A stretch of DNA of 16,372 nucleotides from DASVDK01 sp036381125 [NCBI: Thermodesulfobacteriota bacterium] (GTDB lineage Bacteria; DASVDK01): the NCBI GenBank assembly GCA_036381125.1, contig DASVDK010000381.1, positions 1 to 16,372 on the forward strand. The letters are read 5' to 3'. The position numbers and the translations under genes are program-made. The notes under the pieces are model-generated. The model made no database searches, had not been told where the DNA came from, and saw only the letters and a program-made list of their open reading frames with translations. Within the stretch, counting starts at the first letter, position 1; each line of letters opens with the position of its first letter. This document shows, piece after piece, positions 13,687-16,372 of the stretch.

Positions 13687-15072
13687 ATGACGAAGGACCT
13701 CAGGTCGTTCCTGCGAGACCTCGAGACGCGCGCACCCGACCTCCTCCTCAGGGTGCAACGGCCGGTGAGCCCGCGGTGGGAGCTGTCCGCGGTGCAGAAG
13801 CGGCTCGAGGCGGAGGGCCGGCTGCCGGTCGTCCTCTTCGATCGGATCGAAGGCCACCGGCTGCCGGTCGTCACCAACCTCTTCGCGTCCAAGCGGCACC
13901 TCGCGCTCGCCCTCGACACGACGCCGGAGCAGGTGGTCGCCCGGTTCGCCGAGGCCCAGACGCGGCGCATCCCGCCGCGACAGGTCTCGACCGGGCCGGT
14001 GAAGGAAGTCGTGCTCACCGGCGCGGACGCCGACCTGCGCACGCTGCCGATCGTCACGCACTGCGAGAAGGACGCCGGCCCCTACCTCACCGCCGGCGTG
14101 ACGATCGTCCGCGACCTCGCGACCGGCGCCCTCAACGCCGGCATCTACCGCAACCGCGTGCTCTCGCCGACGCGCGTGACGCTCAACCTGGCGCCGCTCT
14201 GCCACGCGTCGGAGATCACGCGCGAGGCCGAGCGGCGCGGCGAGGACGTCGACGCCGCGATCGTCCTCGGGCATCACCCGGCGATGGGCATGGCCTCCCA
14301 GCAGCGGGGCCGGGTGGGCGAGTTCGAGCTGGAGACCATGGGCGGACTCCTCGGCGAGCCGGTCGACGTGGTCCCGTGCGAGACGGTCGACGTCCTCGTG
14401 CCGGCCGACGCCGAGATCGTCATCGAGGGGAAGGTGCGGACGCGCGAGTGGGAGGACGACGGCCCCTTCGGCGACTACTGGCTCTACTACGCGCCGCCCA
14501 AGAAGGCGCGCGTGCTCGAGGTCACCGCCATCACCCGCCGGAAGGACGCCATCTTCCACGACGTCTTCAACGTCGGCCCCGAGCACCTGGTCCTCTTCTC
14601 GCTCGGCATGGAGGGCGTGGTCCTCTCGCAGCTCCAGCAGCTCGTCCCGCAGGTCCGGGCCATCAACGTGCCGGTCTCGGGCTCGGGTAACCTGGTCTAC
14701 GTCCAGATCCGGAAGGACTTCGAGGGGCTCGGCGTGAACGCGGCGCTCGCGGCCCTCGGCGCCTACCGCTTCAAGTGCGCCATCGTGGTCGACGAGGACG
14801 TCGACATCTACGACGACCGGAAGGTCATCTGGGCGGTCATGACCCGCACGCAGGCGGACCGCTCCTTCTTCACGGTCCCCAACTCCTACATCTCGCGCGT
14901 CGATCCGACCGGCTACGCCCCCTGGCAGAGCGGCGGCTCGGGCGACCGGCTCCTCAGCACCCGCCTCGGCATCGACGCCACTCGCCCGCTCGCCCCCGGC
15001 TTCCCCGAAGTGGCCGAGCCGCCCCGCGACCTCTGGACCACCCTCGACCTCGCCCGCTACCTGTCCGGCTGA
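13687..15072 (+). CDS. UbiD-family prenylated-FMN decarboxylase, with Asp in place of the usual catalytic Glu
   Basis: Reversible decarboxylase of the UbiD family; these need prenylated FMN made by a UbiX-type enzyme (not in this window). Length is 461, usual. Cofactor/metal residues can be placed against fungal Fdc1: N150 and R155 in NAGIYR (Fdc1 N168, R173), H173 in LCHASEIT (H191) and a Glu in EFELETMGG near 214-216 (E233). The catalytic loop reads EWEDDGPFGDYWLYY. Standard members have EGPFG(E/D); here the first acid (Fdc1 E277) is D258 and the second (E282) is D263. Other family motifs are HHPAMGMASQQRG and a C-terminal VWAVMTR-like stretch (KVIWAVMTRTQADRSF). It begins 12 bases after the permease stop with GGAG upstream, so it should act on whatever the transporter imports, probably an unsaturated or (hetero)aromatic acid; the substrate is unknown. 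Confidence 0.92.
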   Translation: MTKDLRSFLRDLETRAPDLLLRVQRPVSPRWELSAVQKRLEAEGRLPVVLFDRIEGHRLPVVTNLFASKRHLALALDTTPEQVVARFAEAQTRRIPPRQVSTGPVKEVVLTGADADLRTLPIVTHCEKDAGPYLTAGVTIVRDLATGALNAGIYRNRVLSPTRVTLNLAPLCHASEITREAERRGEDVDAAIVLGHHPAMGMASQQRGRVGEFELETMGGLLGEPVDVVPCETVDVLVPADAEIVIEGKVRTREWEDDGPFGDYWLYYAPPKKARVLEVTAITRRKDAIFHDVFNVGPEHLVLFSLGMEGVVLSQLQQLVPQVRAINVPVSGSGNLVYVQIRKDFEGLGVNAALAALGAYRFKCAIVVDEDVDIYDDRKVIWAVMTRTQADRSFFTVPNSYISRVDPTGYAPWQSGGSGDRLLSTRLGIDATRPLAPGFPEVAEPPRDLWTTLDLARYLSG

Positions 15073-15075
15073 CAG

Positions 15076-15125
15076 GGGGTCAGGCCTTTCCGTTTTCCAC
15101 GGGGTCAGGCCTTTCCATTTTCCAC
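15076..15125 (+). repeat. Tandem pair of 25-bp repeats at the left end of the element
   Basis: Two adjacent 25-base units (15076-15100 and 15101-15125), each beginning GGGGTCAGGCCTTTCC and ending TTTTCCAC, differ at one base (G at 15092, A at 15117). The unit's first 19 bases are the terminal inverted repeat. The doubling suggests replication slippage or nested insertion. Confidence 0.85.
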
Positions 15126-15245
15126 GCCTCCCGGTCCGCGAAAGCCCCGAAAACACTGGGGTTCGACCGCGACCACGCCGGTAGGTGTCCGGAAATCCTC
15201 GGGAACCGAACGCGATCGGCGAGGAGAACGGAAAGGCCTGACCCC
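15076..15245. mobile_element. About 170-bp non-autonomous repeat element with 19-bp terminal inverted repeats
   Basis: The left end GGGGTCAGGCCTTTCCGTT (15076-15094) is matched perfectly in reverse by AACGGAAAGGCCTGACCCC (15227-15245). No open frame of note lies inside. The interior also has a small stem-loop (GCCCC...GGGGT with a 9-base loop near 15143-15162). Elements with GGGGTCAGG ends resemble those mobilised by Y1-type (RAYT) transposases, but no transposase is in view and no target duplication is obvious. It starts 3 bases after the UbiD stop codon and ends 9 bases before the stop of the convergent gene, so it could also serve as a two-way transcription stop. Confidence 0.65.
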
Positions 15246-15254
15246 AGGATCGGC

Positions 15255-15896
15255 TTATCGCCGCTCGATCACGCCGCAGGCGAGCCGGTCGCCCGAGTCG
15301 CCGGCCGGGTCGGTCCGGTAGTCGTCCGGCTTCGCGTGCACCACCATCGCGGCGCCGTCGTCGTCGAAGAGGTTCGGCGGCGTGCCGGCGGCCGCGCCGG
15401 ACGCCCCGGTCGCGCCCGCGCCGGACGTGGAGGCGCCGCCGGCGCTCGCCATCGCCGCCCCTCCGAGGGAGAACCAGGTCGAGATCATCTCGAAGCGCGC
15501 CGTGCCGTCGCCGGCGGCCCAGATGTTCGGAAGCTCGCCGGCGTGCGGGCCGTCCTCGCCGAGCCCGTGCTTCGCGCCAGCCGGGTTGAAGTGCCCGCCG
15601 GCCGCCTGGAAGTCCGGCTCGCACCGGCCGGTCTGATGGGCGTGGATCGCGTGCCAGCCGGGCGGCAGCCCGGACAGCTCGCCGCGGATGAGCACGCCCT
15701 GAGGGTGCTGGACGAGCGTCACCTCACCGAGGTCCTTGCCGTCCGCGTCCTTCATCTGCGCGTGCGCCTCGGCCAGCCCGGCCTGGCCCGTCCGGGACGG
15801 GCTCTCACCCGACTGCGAGGCGCCCTGACCGTACGCCGTGCCGCCCGCGAGAAGAATGCCGGCCGCGATCGCGGTTGCGACGAAGAGGCCCGTCAT
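15255..15896 (-). CDS. Cu/Zn superoxide dismutase family protein, periplasmic, with low-complexity insertion
   Basis: Converts superoxide to oxygen and peroxide if active. 213 residues with a signal peptide (TGLFVATAIAAGILLAGGTA, cut near residue 22-25). Metal ligands by motif: H85 and H87 in WHAIHAH, H102 in GGHFNP, H110, H118 in GPHAGELPNI and H187 in MVVHAKPDDY. C92 and C207 can form the usual disulfide and R204 in DRLACGVI is the active-site arginine. Two oddities are visible. The zinc-ligand Asp of the HxGD motif is Glu (E121). A stretch of about 25 Gly/Ala/Ser/Thr residues (147-171) is inserted before the NLFDDDGAAMVVH strand. The ATG at 15896 is preceded at 7 bases by AAAGGAGGT, a near-perfect ribosome site, so the longer open frame upstream is not used. 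Confidence 0.9.
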   Translation of the reverse strand: MTGLFVATAIAAGILLAGGTAYGQGASQSGESPSRTGQAGLAEAHAQMKDADGKDLGEVTLVQHPQGVLIRGELSGLPPGWHAIHAHQTGRCEPDFQAAGGHFNPAGAKHGLGEDGPHAGELPNIWAAGDGTARFEMISTWFSLGGAAMASAGGASTSGAGATGASGAAAGTPPNLFDDDGAAMVVHAKPDDYRTDPAGDSGDRLACGVIERR

Positions 15897-16048
15897 CACC
15901 TCGACCTCCTTTTCGAACGGCGCGTGGCGGTTCAGGATCTCGACCGTCGTCCGGGTAGGGCTGACGCCGGCGAGACGTGTCACGCCGGACGATAGTCGAT
16001 CGCGGGGAGCCGGCATCTGCTATGTAAGAAATGGGGAGGAGGGGGTGC
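15897..16048. promoter_or_regulatory. Divergent intergenic region between the SOD-like and SARP-type genes, with a dyad
   Basis: A dyad CCGGCG (15967-15972) and CGCCGG (15983-15988) encloses a second short palindrome CGTGTCACG (15976-15984). It is centrally placed between the two starts, so it could be an operator for either. No clear -35/-10 pair is seen; TATGTA at 16021-16026 is the best -10 candidate for the rightward gene. Confidence 0.35.
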
Positions 16049-16372
16049 ATGCTCGTCCGTATCCGGCTCCTCGGGGGCTTCGCCGTCGAGGGGAGCGACG
16101 GCCGCCCTGTAGGGCTTCCGACGCGCAAGGCGGCGGCGCTCCTGGCCGTGCTCGCCTCGCGGCCGGGCGCCACGTACACGCGCGAACGGCTCGCCGCGCT
16201 GCTCTGGTCGCAGAGCGGCGAGGCGCAGGCGCGCGGTAGCCTGCGCCAGGCGCTGGCTCACGTCCGCAAGGCGCTCGCGGCCGCAGGCTGCGACGCGGCC
16301 GTTCAGGAGAGCCGCGGCGAAGGGCTCCGCCTCGTCGCGGACGGCCGCGTCGAGGTCGACGTCGCCCATCCG
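16049..16372 (+). CDS. SARP/BTAD-type transcriptional regulator, N-terminal part (runs off window end)
   Basis: The 108 visible residues form the OmpR-type winged helix of SARP/AfsR-like activators: VRIRLLGGFAVEGSDGRPV, LPTRKAAALLAVLASRPGAT, YTRERLAALLWSQSGEAQAR, GSLRQALAHVRKALAAAG, then the wing GLRLVADGRVEVDV. The W-(S/P)-x-x-x-x-x-x-x-x-R-xx-L-R-x-x-L pattern is characteristic. A bacterial transcriptional activation domain and often an NTPase or TPR region would follow beyond the edge. I take the ATG at 16049 with GAGGAGG 6 bases upstream; the in-frame ATG at 16031 would place that site inside the coding region. It is divergent from the superoxide dismutase-like gene; its targets are unknown. 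Confidence 0.85.
   Translation, partial: MLVRIRLLGGFAVEGSDGRPVGLPTRKAAALLAVLASRPGATYTRERLAALLWSQSGEAQARGSLRQALAHVRKALAAAGCDAAVQESRGEGLRLVADGRVEVDVAHP

Noticed and set aside
15076-15125. Two 25-bp repeats that could suggest a CRISPR remnant
   Set aside because: The copies are directly adjacent with no spacer, there are only two, and their sequence recurs as an inverted end 100 bases later, which fits a mobile element.
12532-15624. Very long minus-strand open frame (about 1030 codons) opposite the ABC/UbiD genes
   Set aside because: Its translation is Arg/Asp/Glu/Gly-rich low-quality sequence with no motifs, and it is antisense to four clearly real genes. It is a GC-codon-bias shadow.
15897-16016. 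Longer start for the SOD-like protein
   Set aside because: A strong ribosome site and a signal peptide fit the ATG at 15896; the extension would bury the signal peptide.

Overview
This is a GC-rich window (about 70% G+C) from a bacterium. Gram-negative features (Sec-exported periplasmic proteins) and a near-consensus sigma-54 promoter argue against an actinobacterium. The mix of sigma-54 control, NMT1/THI5-type ABC transport next to UbiD, a bacterial Yellow-like protein, a SARP-type regulator and GGGGTCAGG-ended repeats would suit an uncultivated soil lineage such as Rokubacteria/Methylomirabilota or a deltaproteobacterium. That placement is inference.

Left part (1-6647, minus strand). Six genes form a tight operon, read right to left: an IT-superfamily-like permease, an FdrA/AllF-like protein, a DUF1116 (YlbE/AllG) protein, a cyanurate/barbiturate-type ring-opening amidohydrolase, carbamate kinase, and the start of a cytosine-deaminase/AtzC-like amidohydrolase cut by the window edge. 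Most junctions overlap (ATGA or TGATG). A sigma-54 promoter (TGGCAC-N5-TTGCA) lies upstream in a 350-bp divergent region. The third subunit of the oxamate-carbamoyltransferase system, DUF2877 (YlbF/AllH), is transcribed the other way from the same region. My reading is a nitrogen-regulated catabolic system. A ring amidohydrolase opens a cyclic imide or triazine to an N-carbamoyl amide, the AllFGH-like enzyme phosphorolyses that to carbamoyl phosphate, and carbamate kinase harvests ATP. This pairing is the most interesting content of the window.

Middle part (6998-11048). After allH comes a membrane-anchored or exported Yellow/major-royal-jelly-type propeller protein, closed by a strong GC hairpin. 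Next is an Rrf2 regulator with a near-consensus promoter that seems to give a leaderless mRNA, followed by a thioredoxin-reductase-like CPYC flavoprotein resembling dithiol oxidases. A small conserved-looking protein of unknown function is convergent with it.

Right part (11137-15072). An operon encodes an NMT1/THI5-like substrate-binding protein, an ABC ATPase, an ABC permease and a UbiD-family prFMN decarboxylase. This suggests uptake and decarboxylation of an unknown (hetero)aromatic or unsaturated acid. The decarboxylase has Asp at the position of the normally invariant catalytic Glu.

Right edge (15073-16372). A roughly 170-bp element with 19-bp terminal inverted repeats fills the gap to a convergent periplasmic Cu/Zn superoxide dismutase-like gene, which has a low-complexity insertion. 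The 5' part of a SARP/BTAD-type regulator gene runs off the end.
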